A stretch of 64,000 nucleotides of DNA from Scatacola_A faecigallinarum (GTDB lineage Bacteria > Pseudomonadota > Alphaproteobacteria > RF32 > CAG-239): the NCBI GenBank assembly GCA_018713605.1, contig DVOM01000005.1, forward strand, positions 33,665-97,664, read 5' to 3'. Shown here in pieces: positions 1 through 7,879 of the stretch (within the stretch, counting starts at the first letter, position 1; every line of letters starts with the position of its first letter). The notes below the pieces were generated by a model that was given only the letters and a program-made list of their open reading frames with translations, was not told the origin of the DNA and did not search any database. Position numbers and translations under genes: made by a program.

Positions 1-1022
1 TGCAGGCCGAAATTCTGGATTTGAAAGCCAATCCGAATCGTAAAGCCGAGGGTGCGGTTATTGAAGCCAAGATGGAAAAAGGCCGCGGTTCCGTTGCAAC
101 GGTTCTGGTTCAGAAGGGCACGCTGCATATCGGGGACATCGTTATTGCCGGCAAGGAGTGGGGCCGTGTCCGCGCCATGTTTAACGAAATGGGCAAAAAG
201 ATGAACGAGGCTGGTCCGGCGGCGCCGGTAGAAGTTCTTGGTTTGCAGGGTACGCCTGCCGCCGGCGATGATTTTATTGTCGTTGCCGATGAAAACCAGG
301 CCAAGGAAGTTACCGGTTACCGTATTCGCAAAGAACGCGACGCCAAGCTGGTCAAAAGCGCGAAATCGGCTATGGAACAGATGCTTGACAAGATTAAATC
401 CGGCGAGGTCAAACATCTGCCGGTCATCATCAAGGCTGACGTTCAGGGATCTATTGAGGCGATTGAAGGCACGATTACCAAGCTTTCAAACGATGAAGTC
501 AGCGTTCAGATTCTGCATTCGGCCGTCGGTCCGATTTCGGATTCCGACGTAACGCTGGCCAAGGCTTCCAACGCCTTTATTATCGGCTTTAACGTCCGCG
601 CCATTCCGCATGCCCGCGACATGGCCCGTCAGGACGGCGTTGACATTCGTTATTATTCGATTATCTATGACGTTGCCGATGATATTAAGAAAGCGCTGGA
701 AGGCATGTTGTCGCCCGAACTGAAAGAAAAGATTTTGGGTTATGCCGAAATCCGCAATGTCTTTAACATTACCGGCGTCGGCAAGGTTGCCGGCTGCATG
801 ATTACCGAAGGCATGGTCAAGCGCGGCGCCAAGGTTCGTCTGCTGCGTGACAACGTGGTTATTCACGATGGTTCGCTCGGACAGCTTAAGCGCTTTAAAG
901 ACGATGTTAAGGAAGTCAAGGAAGGCTATGAATGCGGTATGAGTTTTGAAAACTACAATGACATTCAGGTCGGCGATTTTATCGAGTGTTACGAAATCGA
1001 ATCTATTGCGGCAAAGCTGTAG
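1..1022 (+). CDS. infB: Translation initiation factor IF-2, C-terminal part (5' end outside window)
   Basis: The frame is open from base 3, so this is the 3' portion of a longer gene. It starts within the sequence QAEILDLKANPNRKAEG, typical of the region just after the IF-2 GTP-binding domain. About 339 residues are present: the beta-barrel domain II, domain III and the initiator-tRNA-binding C-terminal domain. IF-2 is the cytosolic GTPase that delivers fMet-tRNA to the 30S subunit and promotes subunit joining. The GTPase motifs lie upstream of the window. rbfA follows after about 130 bases, as in the usual nusA-infB-rbfA-truB cluster. Confidence 0.97.
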   Translation, partial: QAEILDLKANPNRKAEGAVIEAKMEKGRGSVATVLVQKGTLHIGDIVIAGKEWGRVRAMFNEMGKKMNEAGPAAPVEVLGLQGTPAAGDDFIVVADENQAKEVTGYRIRKERDAKLVKSAKSAMEQMLDKIKSGEVKHLPVIIKADVQGSIEAIEGTITKLSNDEVSVQILHSAVGPISDSDVTLAKASNAFIIGFNVRAIPHARDMARQDGVDIRYYSIIYDVADDIKKALEGMLSPELKEKILGYAEIRNVFNITGVGKVAGCMITEGMVKRGAKVRLLRDNVVIHDGSLGQLKRFKDDVKEVKEGYECGMSFENYNDIQVGDFIECYEIESIAAKL

Positions 1023-1151
1023 AAAGACCGTGGAGCCGGCGCCGATTGCCAAAGGCGGATCCATGTGCCGAAGGGGCATGGGCCGGCTTTGGATACGGTC
1101 GGCGTTCCGTTTTGCGTCAGGCTTGGATTGTTGTACAGAAAGGATAAGGAT

Positions 1152-1532
1152 ATGGCAGAGAAAGAACCGTCACAAAGACAGTTGAGAGTGGGACAGGAAA
1201 TTAAAAAGATTCTGGCCGGAGAAATCGAGCGCGGACTGGTGCGCAATCTGGAAGGGATTGACGTCATGGTTACGATTATGGAAGTCAGGGTTTCGCCTGA
1301 TTTGAAATATGCCAATGTTTATTTCATTACTTCGGTTAATGAGAAAAACGAGGAAGTTCGCGAAGCTTTGCAGCTGGCGGCCAACCATTTTCGCAAAATC
1401 GTCGGTGCAAAGATGGAGCTTCGTTATGTGCCGGAGTTGAATTTTCGCATAGACACCAGTTTTGCTGAGGTTGACAAAATGGAACGTCTGCTGCGTGATC
1501 CGCGAGTAGCGCAGGATTTGAAGAAATCATGA
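1152..1532 (+). CDS. rbfA: 30S ribosome-binding factor A
   Basis: The product is 126 residues, normal for RbfA, a single KH-like domain that binds the 30S subunit and assists 16S rRNA 5'-end maturation. Recognisable stretches are the RVGQEIKKILAGEIERG start, VTIMEVRVSPDLKYANVYF in the middle and ELNFRIDTSFAEVDKMERLL at the end. The frame is open further upstream, but ATG 1152 follows an AAGGATAAGGA purine run and begins at the normal family N-terminus, so it is preferred to the in-frame 1065 start. It lies between infB and truB, and a terminator follows immediately. Confidence 0.95.
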   Translation: MAEKEPSQRQLRVGQEIKKILAGEIERGLVRNLEGIDVMVTIMEVRVSPDLKYANVYFITSVNEKNEEVREALQLAANHFRKIVGAKMELRYVPELNFRIDTSFAEVDKMERLLRDPRVAQDLKKS

Positions 1533-1535
1533 TTG

Positions 1536-1565
1536 AAAAAGGACGACCGGCAGGTTGTCCTTTTT
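1536..1565 (+). terminator. Intrinsic terminator after rbfA
   Basis: A stem pairs AAAAAGGACGACC with GGTTGTCCTTTTT around a GGCA loop and ends in a T run. It closes the infB-rbfA transcript before the orphan gene at 1674. Confidence 0.85.
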
Positions 1566-1597
1566 GTTTCCGGGTCTCGGAAAGTTACGGATTTTTT

Positions 1598-1626
1598 TTG
1601 TCTGGTCAAAGCCGGAAAAATATGTT
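1598..1626 (+). promoter_or_regulatory. Candidate sigma70 promoter for the 1674 gene
   Basis: The -35 is TTGTCT (1598-1603) and the -10 is TATGTT (1621-1626), with a 17-base spacer. It sits between the rbfA terminator and an isolated gene. Confidence 0.5.
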
Positions 1627-1673
1627 ATATAAAAAGTTCGTTTTTTTGAGATTATTATAAAAAAATACAAATT

Positions 1674-2222
1674 ATGGAAGAGTTATTAAAAGAAAGCAAA
1701 TCCGAAGGAAGTAAGGTTTGCGAAGTGAGAAAGTTTCAACCCAGGTCTTTCGGTTGGGAGGTCATTGAACGCTATGACGGTTTGAAAGTTGACCGGCAGA
1801 ATGATATCAGTACTCTGGCACTTTATCTGGGAGACTGGAAAAAAGCTGCCGATATTGACGAGTTTTGGCAGAAAGGGCATTTTATTACGGCCAGCGACGG
1901 AAACCGCGTGTGGACTTTTATCCGTTGTAACGGTTCCTATTTGCAGATTAAACCGGCGGCGCGAATCGATTATGCGGGAGCTTTTTTCTTTGAGGTTTAC
2001 GAATATGCGCAGGGCGTTGTGGTTTATTTTTTCAATTCCGACGGAAAGATAACCGGGCGAAAGTTATTTGATGCCGGTTATAAGAAAAACGGCAACTGGT
2101 ATTTTGAAAACGAAACCGCCGTTTATCGGGTTGTTATTAAGGAAAAGCCATATCGGCTGAGCGTGATGTTTTATAAGCATCGTCCGAGCAGGCACTGGTT
2201 TTGGCCTTTCTGGAAGTTTTGA
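1674..2222 (+). CDS. Hypothetical protein inserted between rbfA and truB
   Basis: The product is 182 residues with no family recognised. It has no signal peptide or membrane segment and is rich in aromatic residues, with a basic tryptophan/phenylalanine-rich C-terminus (HRPSRHWFWPFWKF). The first 20 residues are Lys/Glu rich. The gene has its own promoter and terminator, so it is an independent unit placed inside an otherwise conserved translation cluster. The leader before the ATG is A/T rich with no Shine-Dalgarno sequence, a property shared with other orphan genes in this window. Function unknown. Confidence 0.7.
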   Translation: MEELLKESKSEGSKVCEVRKFQPRSFGWEVIERYDGLKVDRQNDISTLALYLGDWKKAADIDEFWQKGHFITASDGNRVWTFIRCNGSYLQIKPAARIDYAGAFFFEVYEYAQGVVVYFFNSDGKITGRKLFDAGYKKNGNWYFENETAVYRVVIKEKPYRLSVMFYKHRPSRHWFWPFWKF

Positions 2223-2225
2223 ATT

Positions 2226-2265
2226 AAAAAGCTTCGTATCTTTGGATACGGAGCTTTTCTTTTTG
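2226..2265 (+). terminator. Intrinsic terminator after the 1674 gene
   Basis: The stem AAAAGCTTCGTATC / GATACGGAGCTTTT has a short TTTG-type loop and is followed by T-rich sequence. Confidence 0.85.
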
Positions 2266-2291
2266 ACAACAGGCCGATTTATGCGTAAGCT
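2263..2291 (+). promoter_or_regulatory. Candidate sigma70 promoter for truB-rpsO
   Basis: TTGACA (2263-2268) and TAAGCT (2286-2291) are separated by 17 bases. The -35 overlaps the T tract of the preceding terminator. It would restart transcription for truB-rpsO after the inserted orphan gene. Confidence 0.5.
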
Positions 2292-2317
2292 CTAGGAAAT
2301 TTTAGGGAAGACGAGTT

Positions 2318-3229
2318 ATGGGACGGCATAAAAGAGGAGAGGACGTCAACGGCTGGCTGATTGTGGACAAGCCGCGCGGAACGGGTTCAACCGACGTGGT
2401 TAATTTTACGCGGCGGTTTTTTAATGCCCGTAAAAACGGCCACTGCGGCACATTGGATCCGTTTGCGACCGGTGTGTTGCCGGTGGCTTTCGGCGAGGCG
2501 ACGAAGCTGATACCGTATGTGACCGACGCTGATAAGGAATATGAGTTTGTGTTGCAGTGGGGCGAAGCGACTTCGACCGGCGATCCCGAAGGCGATGTGA
2601 TTGCGGCAAGCGAAAAAATCCCGTCCCGGGAAGAAATTCTGGCGGTGCTGCCGTCTTTTATCGGCAGGATTGAGCAGATACCGCCGGTTTATTCGGCCAT
2701 AAAAATCAACGGACAGCGCGCTTATACTCTGGCCCGGAAAGGCGAGGCCGTGGAAATGCCTTCGCGTATGGTTGAAATATATGCTTTGGAGCTGCTGGAG
2801 GAGCTTTCAGGGAACCGTGCGAAGTTTCGGGCAAGCTGTTCCAAGGGGACGTATGTGCGCACGCTCGGACAGGATATTGCCCTGCGGCTGGGAACCGTCG
2901 GACATCTGAGAGAACTGCGGCGGACAAAATGCGGCAAATTTGACCTGAAAGATGCAATAAAACTTGAAACTTTGAAAAATATGGTGCATATTGACACCCT
3001 AACCGAAGTTTTGCTTCCGATAGAAACATATCTGCGCGACATCGCGGTTATTGCCGTTTCGGAAGCGGATGCAGCCAAACTTAAGCTGGGACAGGGGCTT
3101 TCGCCCCGCGCCTACGGAATCGAAAACGCCGACGCGTATGACGCTGTGGCGGTCTGCGGCGGGAAGATGGTTGCGATAGTGCGAATCGACAATAGAAAAA
3201 TTGCGCCGGTTCGCGTGTTTAATCTTTAA
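2318..3229 (+). CDS. truB: tRNA pseudouridine(55) synthase
   Basis: The product is 303 residues. TruB converts U55 of the tRNA T-loop to pseudouridine. The catalytic motif GHCGTLDPFATGVLPVAFG contains the active Asp, followed by the family's AYTLARKGEAVEMPSR and CSKGTYVRTLGQDIA blocks. The C-terminal 80 residues form the PUA-like RNA-binding region, so the length is normal. ATG 2318 follows an AGGGAAG ribosome-binding site. rpsO begins 16 bases after the stop, consistent with cotranscription. Confidence 0.97.
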   Translation: MGRHKRGEDVNGWLIVDKPRGTGSTDVVNFTRRFFNARKNGHCGTLDPFATGVLPVAFGEATKLIPYVTDADKEYEFVLQWGEATSTGDPEGDVIAASEKIPSREEILAVLPSFIGRIEQIPPVYSAIKINGQRAYTLARKGEAVEMPSRMVEIYALELLEELSGNRAKFRASCSKGTYVRTLGQDIALRLGTVGHLRELRRTKCGKFDLKDAIKLETLKNMVHIDTLTEVLLPIETYLRDIAVIAVSEADAAKLKLGQGLSPRAYGIENADAYDAVAVCGGKMVAIVRIDNRKIAPVRVFNL

Positions 3230-3245
3230 ATATAAGGAAAATATG

Positions 3246-3515
3246 ATGTCGATTACGAATGAACAGAAACAGGAAATTATCAAAGCTTATGCCACCAAAC
3301 CGGGCGATACCGGTTCGGCCGAGGTGCAGATTGCCATCTGGACGACCAGAATCAACAATCTGATTGAACATTTCAATACGCACAAGAAAGACCTGCACTC
3401 CCGTCTGGGTCTGATGAAAATGGTCGGTAAACGCCGCCATCTTTTGGATCATTTGAAATCCAAGAGCGAAGAGAGATATCAGAGCATTATTGAAAAACTG
3501 AATCTGCGTAAGTAA
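3246..3515 (+). CDS. rpsO: 30S ribosomal protein S15
   Basis: The product is 89 residues, the standard S15 length. S15 is a primary 16S rRNA-binding protein of the 30S platform. The family landmarks are GDTGSAEVQIA, INNLIEHFNTHKKD and RRHLLDHLK. Two adjacent ATGs exist (3243 and 3246). The second gives the usual MSIT N-terminus and a better distance (7 bases) from the AAGGA site. It lies between truB and pnp, the classic arrangement. Confidence 0.98.
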   Translation: MSITNEQKQEIIKAYATKPGDTGSAEVQIAIWTTRINNLIEHFNTHKKDLHSRLGLMKMVGKRRHLLDHLKSKSEERYQSIIEKLNLRK

Positions 3516-3807
3516 AAACTGGTTTTATGCGGTATTCGGAGCGGAAAATAAGAAACGGAAAGGTTTGCGCGGGTTTGTTCGCGGCAGCTTTTTCTGTTCT
3601 TTTTTTCCGTTTCGTTTATCGGCATGAGGCCGATGCTTTGCACCGTATTTTTGTCGGCGGCTGCGCCGGGGTGCGATGAATTCGGGCATGCGGGGCAATG
3701 GTGCTCCGCATTGCTTTTATTGCCGGGGATACCGGCAATCGGTAGAAAATCCCGGTTCATGGGGAATCGGGTGAGGATTGTAAGAGAATAGATGAAAGGA
3801 AGATTTT
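3516..3807 (+). promoter_or_regulatory. rpsO-pnp intergenic leader with three hairpins
   Basis: This 292-base stretch has no convincing gene. It holds three short stems: ATCGGC/GCCGAT at 3618-3634, ATGCGG/CCGCAT at 3688-3711 and TGCCGG/CCGGCA at 3721-3737. None is followed by a T run, so they look like processing or regulatory structure rather than terminators. In E. coli the pnp leader is a target of RNase III and PNPase autocontrol; an equivalent role here is inference. Confidence 0.4.
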
Positions 3808-5928
3808 ATGATCGATTTTAAAGTGTGCCGCAAGGAAATGGAATGGGGCGGACGCAAGTTAGTTTTAGAAACAGGAAAGGTAGCAAGACAGGCCGAGGGC
3901 GCCGTATTGGTTACTTATGGTGAAACCGAGGTGCTGGCGACCGTTTGCGCCGCGAAAGAGGTAAAGGCAGATCAGGATTTCTTCCCTTTGACCGTCAACT
4001 ATCAGGAAAAATATTATGCAACCGGCAAGGTGCCCGGCGGCTTTATGAAAAGGGAAGGCAAGCCTTCGGAGCGCGAAGTTCTGATTTCGCGTCTGATTGA
4101 CCGTCCGATACGCCCGTTGTTTCCGGATGCCTTCAAAAATGAAGTTCAGGTTATCTGCACGGTTCTGTCACATGATCAGAATACGGATTCCGACATTCCG
4201 GCAATGATTGCCGCTTCGGCTGCGCTGACGATTTCAGGGATTCCGTTCCTGGGTCCCATCGGTGCTGCCAAAGTAGGTTATATCGACGGTCAGTTCGTTT
4301 TGAATCCGACGCTTGAACAGATGCCGGACACGCAGCTTGAACTTTCCGTTGCCGGTACATCCGAAGGCGTTTTGATGGTTGAATCTGAAGCGAATGAGCT
4401 TTCCGAAGAAACCATGCTGAATGCGGTTATGTTCGGTTTTGAAAGCTTCCAGCCGGTTATCAAGATGATTAACGAGCTGAAGGCTGAAGCCGGTAAGCCG
4501 GCTTGGGAAGCTCCCGCGTTTCCGCCGGAGTTTGACGCTTTGTATGCCCGTATTGAAAAAGAGTTTATCGGCAAATATGAAGAAGCTTTCAAAGAAACCG
4601 ACAAACTGAAGAGAGGCGAGTTGGTCGGCAAGGCTTCCGAGGAAGTCAAGGCAACCATTGATCCGGAAAATGAACTGGAAATGCGTTATGTCGGCGATGC
4701 GATTGAAAAGCTGATGCACAAAGTTGTCCGCGAAAAGGTTTTGACTACCGGTCACCGTATTGACGGACGTGACACCAAAACCGTTCGTCCGATACAGTGC
4801 GAAGTCGATGTCTTGCCATGTGCCCATGGTTCGGCGCTGTTCACGCGCGGCGAAACCCAGGCAATGGTGGTTACGACGCTGGGTACCGGCGAAGACGCTC
4901 AGATTGTCGACGGTTTGATGAACGAGTATAAAGAAGACTTTATGCTGAACTATAATTTTCCGCCGTTTTCGGTTGGCGAATGCGGCAGAATGGGCAGCCC
5001 GGGACGCCGCGAAATCGGTCACGGCAAGCTGGCATGGCGCGCCATTCATCCGATGCTGCCGAAAAACAAGGATACTTTTCCCTATACCATCCGTGTCGTT
5101 TCGGAAATTATGGAATCGAACGGTTCTTCTTCGATGGCAACGGTTTGCGGTACAACCATGTCTTTGATGGCCGCCGGCGTGCCGATGGAAAAACCGGTTG
5201 CCGGTATTGCCATGGGGCTGATTAAGGAAGACGACGGCCGAGTTGCGGTTTTGACCGATATTCTCGGCGACGAAGACCATCTCGGCGATATGGACTTCAA
5301 GGTTGCCGGTACTAAAGATGGCGTTACCGCTTTACAGATGGATATTAAAATTACTTCCATTACCAAGGAAATTATGCAGACGGCTTTGGCTCAGGCGCAT
5401 GAAGGACGCATTCATATTCTGGGCGAGATGGCCAAGGCTATTGCCGAACCGCGTCCGCATGTTTCTGACCGTGCGCCGCGCATTATCGCAATTAAGATTC
5501 CGGTTGACAAAATCCGCGAAGTCATCGGTTCCGGCGGTAAGGTTATCCGTGAAATTACCGAGAAGACCAATACCAAAATCGATATTGCCGACGACGGCGT
5601 TATTAAAATCGCTTCGGTTAAAAAAGAAGACGGCGAGGCCGCTTTGGAATGGATTATGGGTATTGTTGCCGAACCGGAAGAAGGCAAAATCTATCATGGC
5701 GTGATTACCAAAATTATGGATTTCGGCGCTTTCGTCCGCTTCCTGGGAACAACCGAAGGTCTGGTTCATATTTCCGAGGTCAAGAACGAACGTATTGCTT
5801 CGGTTTCCGACTTCTACAAAGAAGGCGACTCCATTTGGGTCAAGTGTTTGGGCACCGATAACCGCGGTAAAATCAAACTCTCCGCAAAAAGGGTTAATCA
5901 GGAAAACGGCGAAGACCTTGAAAAATAA
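3808..5928 (+). CDS. pnp: Polyribonucleotide nucleotidyltransferase (PNPase)
   Basis: The product is 706 residues, normal for bacterial PNPase, which degrades RNA 3' to 5' by phosphorolysis. It has two RNase PH-like domains: the first begins WGGRKLVLETGKVARQAEGAV and the second contains IDGRDTKTVRPI and FPPFSVGECGRMGSPGRREIGHG. A KH domain follows (IREVIGSGGKVIREITEKT, about residues 570-600), then an S1 domain (GKIYHGVITKIMDFGAFVRF). The AAGGAAG site precedes ATG 3808. It is the last gene of the infB-pnp cluster. Confidence 0.98.
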   Translation: MIDFKVCRKEMEWGGRKLVLETGKVARQAEGAVLVTYGETEVLATVCAAKEVKADQDFFPLTVNYQEKYYATGKVPGGFMKREGKPSEREVLISRLIDRPIRPLFPDAFKNEVQVICTVLSHDQNTDSDIPAMIAASAALTISGIPFLGPIGAAKVGYIDGQFVLNPTLEQMPDTQLELSVAGTSEGVLMVESEANELSEETMLNAVMFGFESFQPVIKMINELKAEAGKPAWEAPAFPPEFDALYARIEKEFIGKYEEAFKETDKLKRGELVGKASEEVKATIDPENELEMRYVGDAIEKLMHKVVREKVLTTGHRIDGRDTKTVRPIQCEVDVLPCAHGSALFTRGETQAMVVTTLGTGEDAQIVDGLMNEYKEDFMLNYNFPPFSVGECGRMGSPGRREIGHGKLAWRAIHPMLPKNKDTFPYTIRVVSEIMESNGSSSMATVCGTTMSLMAAGVPMEKPVAGIAMGLIKEDDGRVAVLTDILGDEDHLGDMDFKVAGTKDGVTALQMDIKITSITKEIMQTALAQAHEGRIHILGEMAKAIAEPRPHVSDRAPRIIAIKIPVDKIREVIGSGGKVIREITEKTNTKIDIADDGVIKIASVKKEDGEAALEWIMGIVAEPEEGKIYHGVITKIMDFGAFVRFLGTTEGLVHISEVKNERIASVSDFYKEGDSIWVKCLGTDNRGKIKLSAKRVNQENGEDLEK

Positions 5929-5961
5929 CTGTCCAGCTGGTAACTAATACAGATTGTTCGG

Positions 5962-6010
5962 GGGAAATTTTTTAGTCATTTACGCTAATGTAAACTCAAA
6001 AAAATTTCCC
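5962..6010. repeat. Long A/T-rich inverted repeat downstream of pnp
   Basis: GGGAAATTTTTT on the left pairs with AAAAAAATTTCCC on the right across about 25 bases; the inner AGT/ACT and TAC/GTA triplets can extend the stem. It lies about 35 bases after the pnp stop. It could act as a terminator or 3' stabiliser in either direction, or be a small palindromic repeat element. Confidence 0.5.
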
Positions 6011-6064
6011 TTCAATCTTATTATTTACGCAAGCTGTCCGCTTGTTAAAAGATACAGGTTACAC

Positions 6065-6097
6065 AAAAAAGGGCTGATTTTTTTATCAGCTCTTTTT
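6065..6097 (+). terminator. Intrinsic terminator after pnp
   Basis: The stem GGGCTGAT / ATCAGCTC has a T-rich loop, is preceded by an A run and followed by TTTTT. It separates pnp from the membrane-protein cluster. Confidence 0.85.
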
Positions 6098-6113
6098 GTG
6101 GTTTAAATAGAAT

Positions 6114-6142
6114 TTGACAGAAGCTCCTTTTTTGTCTATAGT
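6114..6142 (+). promoter_or_regulatory. Sigma70 promoter for the 6218-7034 pair
   Basis: A consensus -35 TTGACA (6114-6119) and -10 TATAGT (6137-6142) with a 17-base spacer. The start would lie about 70 bases before ATG 6218, giving an A/T-rich leader. Confidence 0.75.
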
Positions 6143-6217
6143 AAGGGTACTTTCTTTATTATATTAATTAAGACTCTGTGAACAAAACATAATATAAACA
6201 ATTAAAATTTTTTATTT

Positions 6218-6508
6218 ATGGAAAATAATTATTTGTTGGCGGTGTTAGGACTTGCCATTGTTGCCGGCGCTTATCTGGCTTATCGTTTGTTTGCGAAGAA
6301 ATATCTGGAGAAAAAAGAGGTATATCAGGCAAAGCTGCTGTACTTTGATGAAGATTCCTGGTATTGCCATATTGATTACGGAACGTATATCGGGCGCGGT
6401 TTTGTTTCGCTTCCTCAGAAAGGACATTTTATCGGCGAGGAAGTGGAAGTAGAACTTGAGGGACATGAATTTATTGAAAATTTTATTCCCGTAAATTCAG
6501 ATAAATAA
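6218..6508 (+). CDS. Small membrane-anchored hypothetical protein
   Basis: The product is 96 residues. One hydrophobic segment at about residues 5-26 is followed by a Lys-rich stop and a soluble tail (35-96) that looks beta-rich (YQAKLLYFDEDSWYCHIDYG; GEEVEVELEGHEF). This gives a single anchor with a small cytoplasmic module. No family recognised. There is no Shine-Dalgarno sequence before the ATG. The next gene starts 19 bases downstream and has the same general layout, so the two are probably cotranscribed. Confidence 0.65.
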   Translation: MENNYLLAVLGLAIVAGAYLAYRLFAKKYLEKKEVYQAKLLYFDEDSWYCHIDYGTYIGRGFVSLPQKGHFIGEEVEVELEGHEFIENFIPVNSDK

Positions 6509-6527
6509 CCTTAAAAAATATATAACA

Positions 6528-7034
6528 ATGGAAACGATTAACACAGTCATTACGGCAGTTTCAATCATTATCTGCCTGGTTTTAATCGCGTATTTTATAC
6601 GCTGGTCTGCCTGGAAACGCGTTAAGCCCGCGTATGTACGCAGAAACGTTATGAACTTTTCCTGGATACAGGCGGTGTTTTTAATCGCGGCTTTGCTGGT
6701 TAACGGCATTGTCATGGATATCCGCGGCGAATCCGGCGACTATTATGCGCTTATTCCGATAATTGCTTCGGTTCTTTTGGGCATTATGTGTCGGGAAGCG
6801 CTGCTGAAAAATTATCAGGAAAAGGTGGTTGAAGGAAAGAGTTGCCATTTTATGGTGGCAAACGTATTTGAAAAGGAATTGCAGGGTTATGCAATTCTGG
6901 AGGGGAACAACTGGCTGCCGGCCAAAGCGCCGATTGCTCCCGGAACGTTTATGAATTATGAAGAACACCAACAGATGGCGGCGGTCATCTGCTCGGGACG
7001 TCCTGGCGATAAGTTTATTGTTGTCAGGATATGA
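6528..7034 (+). CDS. Membrane protein with C-terminal soluble module, hypothetical
   Basis: The product is 168 residues with three hydrophobic segments (about 5-24, 45-64, 73-88). A soluble tail of about 70 residues follows, in which GKSCHFMVANVFEKELQGYA opens a probable beta domain ending GDKFIVVRI. The layout resembles that of its neighbours at 6218, 7348 and 7880, although sequence identity by eye is low. Tail-gene spacing and the terminator at 7052 make it the last gene of the first pair. The leader lacks a Shine-Dalgarno sequence. Function unknown. Confidence 0.65.
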   Translation: METINTVITAVSIIICLVLIAYFIRWSAWKRVKPAYVRRNVMNFSWIQAVFLIAALLVNGIVMDIRGESGDYYALIPIIASVLLGIMCREALLKNYQEKVVEGKSCHFMVANVFEKELQGYAILEGNNWLPAKAPIAPGTFMNYEEHQQMAAVICSGRPGDKFIVVRI

Positions 7035-7051
7035 TTAATAATCAGTTGAAA

Positions 7052-7082
7052 GAGGTGACTCGTGAGAGCCGCCTCTTTTTTT
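7052..7082 (+). terminator. Intrinsic terminator after the 6528 gene
   Basis: GAGGTGACTC pairs with GAGCCGCCTC (one mismatch, one G-T) around GTGA, then eight T residues. Confidence 0.85.
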
Positions 7083-7262
7083 GGTGATTATACGAATCTA
7101 CAGTTGCAGGAATGTTCTTTTTCTATTAGAAATAAATTATATAACTTTTTCGGCAATGCAACGACAGTCCTGAGAAGCTGCCGGTGTCTGGCCGAAACTG
7201 CCGGGCTGTCTGGCCGGGCAGGGAAAACCGTCCGTCAGCGGGCGGTTTTCTGTTTTTTTTAG
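7083..7262 (+). ncRNA. Candidate small RNA with its own terminator
   Basis: This 180-base interval follows one terminator and ends in another (7223-7260). Its second half is GC rich and contains two near-identical tandem units, CTGCCGGTGTCTGGCCG at 7178-7194 and a 19-base version at 7198-7216. The TATAAC at 7139-7144 could be a -10, but no good -35 is visible. A 66-codon open frame covers the interval but has no ribosome-binding site. It does not resemble 4.5S, 6S, tmRNA or RNase P RNA as far as can be judged by eye. Confidence 0.35.
7223..7260 (+). terminator. Strong intrinsic terminator upstream of the 7348 gene
   Basis: GAAAACCGTCCG pairs with CGGGCGGTTTTC around TCAG and is followed by a long T run. 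It is a second terminator, about 140 bases after the one at 7052, implying a separate transcript between them or a double stop. Confidence 0.85.
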
Positions 7263-7284
7263 TGTCTGAAAGACTTTCGTTTTG

Positions 7285-7313
7285 TTGACATAAATTTTTG
7301 TTTTGTCTATATT
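7285..7313 (+). promoter_or_regulatory. Sigma70 promoter for the 7348-8470 pair
   Basis: TTGACA (7285-7290) and TATATT (7308-7313) with exactly 17 bases between. The base string just before the -10 (TTTTGTC) is the same as in the 6114 promoter. Confidence 0.8.
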
Positions 7314-7347
7314 GAAATTTGTTTTTTAATATAATTATAAGAAATTT

Positions 7348-7878
7348 ATGGATTTAGTTATTTTTATCGAAAAAGGCCTGTTTGCCTTCGCAGAAGCATT
7401 ATGGGTCGCGTATCTGATATTTGCCGTTGAGTTTTATTTTGCAAAATTCGTTCCCGGACGTTTGGCGCTAAAGCGTTTTCAACGGCTCAGAAAACTGCAT
7501 CGGCGGATTTTCCTGCCGGTTTTGTGTCTGTTTGTTTTTTATGAACTGACCCCTTACGGTTCTCTGAATGAAGTTTTGACACTGTGTTCGCTGTCGGCCT
7601 TTTTGCTGTCGCTCGGGAGTTTCGGGCTGCTGAAACAGGCACTGGCGAAAGGCCTTGCCGGATTGGTCGGAAAAACGGTTATGCTGGAGATATATGCCGC
7701 CGACGAAAAAACGGTTTCCTATGGTATTGTCTACCGGAACAAGGTTTTGGAACAAATCGACTGTCCCCGTTATTGTTGGGAAGGATATACGCTGAACGCC
7801 GGCGATGTTTTTTCCGCATTGGTCGAGGATGATACAGTCAGAGGTAAAGCGGGTTTGAAACTGAAAATTTTTAAATAA
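7348..7878 (+). CDS. Three-helix membrane protein with C-terminal module, paralogue of 7880 gene
   Basis: The product is 176 residues. Hydrophobic segments lie at about 10-32, 52-67 and 74-98, with a basic loop between the first two. A soluble module (105-176) starts VGKTVMLEIYAADEKTVSYG and includes GDVFSALVEDD. The N-terminus shares the pattern IEKxLFxFxxxLWxxYL with the next gene, so the two are tandem paralogues. No known family recognised. No Shine-Dalgarno sequence. The downstream ATG lies one base after this stop. Confidence 0.7.
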   Translation: MDLVIFIEKGLFAFAEALWVAYLIFAVEFYFAKFVPGRLALKRFQRLRKLHRRIFLPVLCLFVFYELTPYGSLNEVLTLCSLSAFLLSLGSFGLLKQALAKGLAGLVGKTVMLEIYAADEKTVSYGIVYRNKVLEQIDCPRYCWEGYTLNAGDVFSALVEDDTVRGKAGLKLKIFK

Positions 7879-7879
7879 T

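Noticed and set aside
4234..5280. Long minus-strand open frame (348 codons) inside pnp
   Set aside because: It is the antisense of the clear PNPase gene; its His/Asn/Arg-rich composition is that of a shadow frame.
7062..7262. 66-codon plus-strand frame between two terminators
   Set aside because: It overlaps a terminator stem, has no ribosome-binding site and an implausible composition; recorded as a small-RNA candidate instead.
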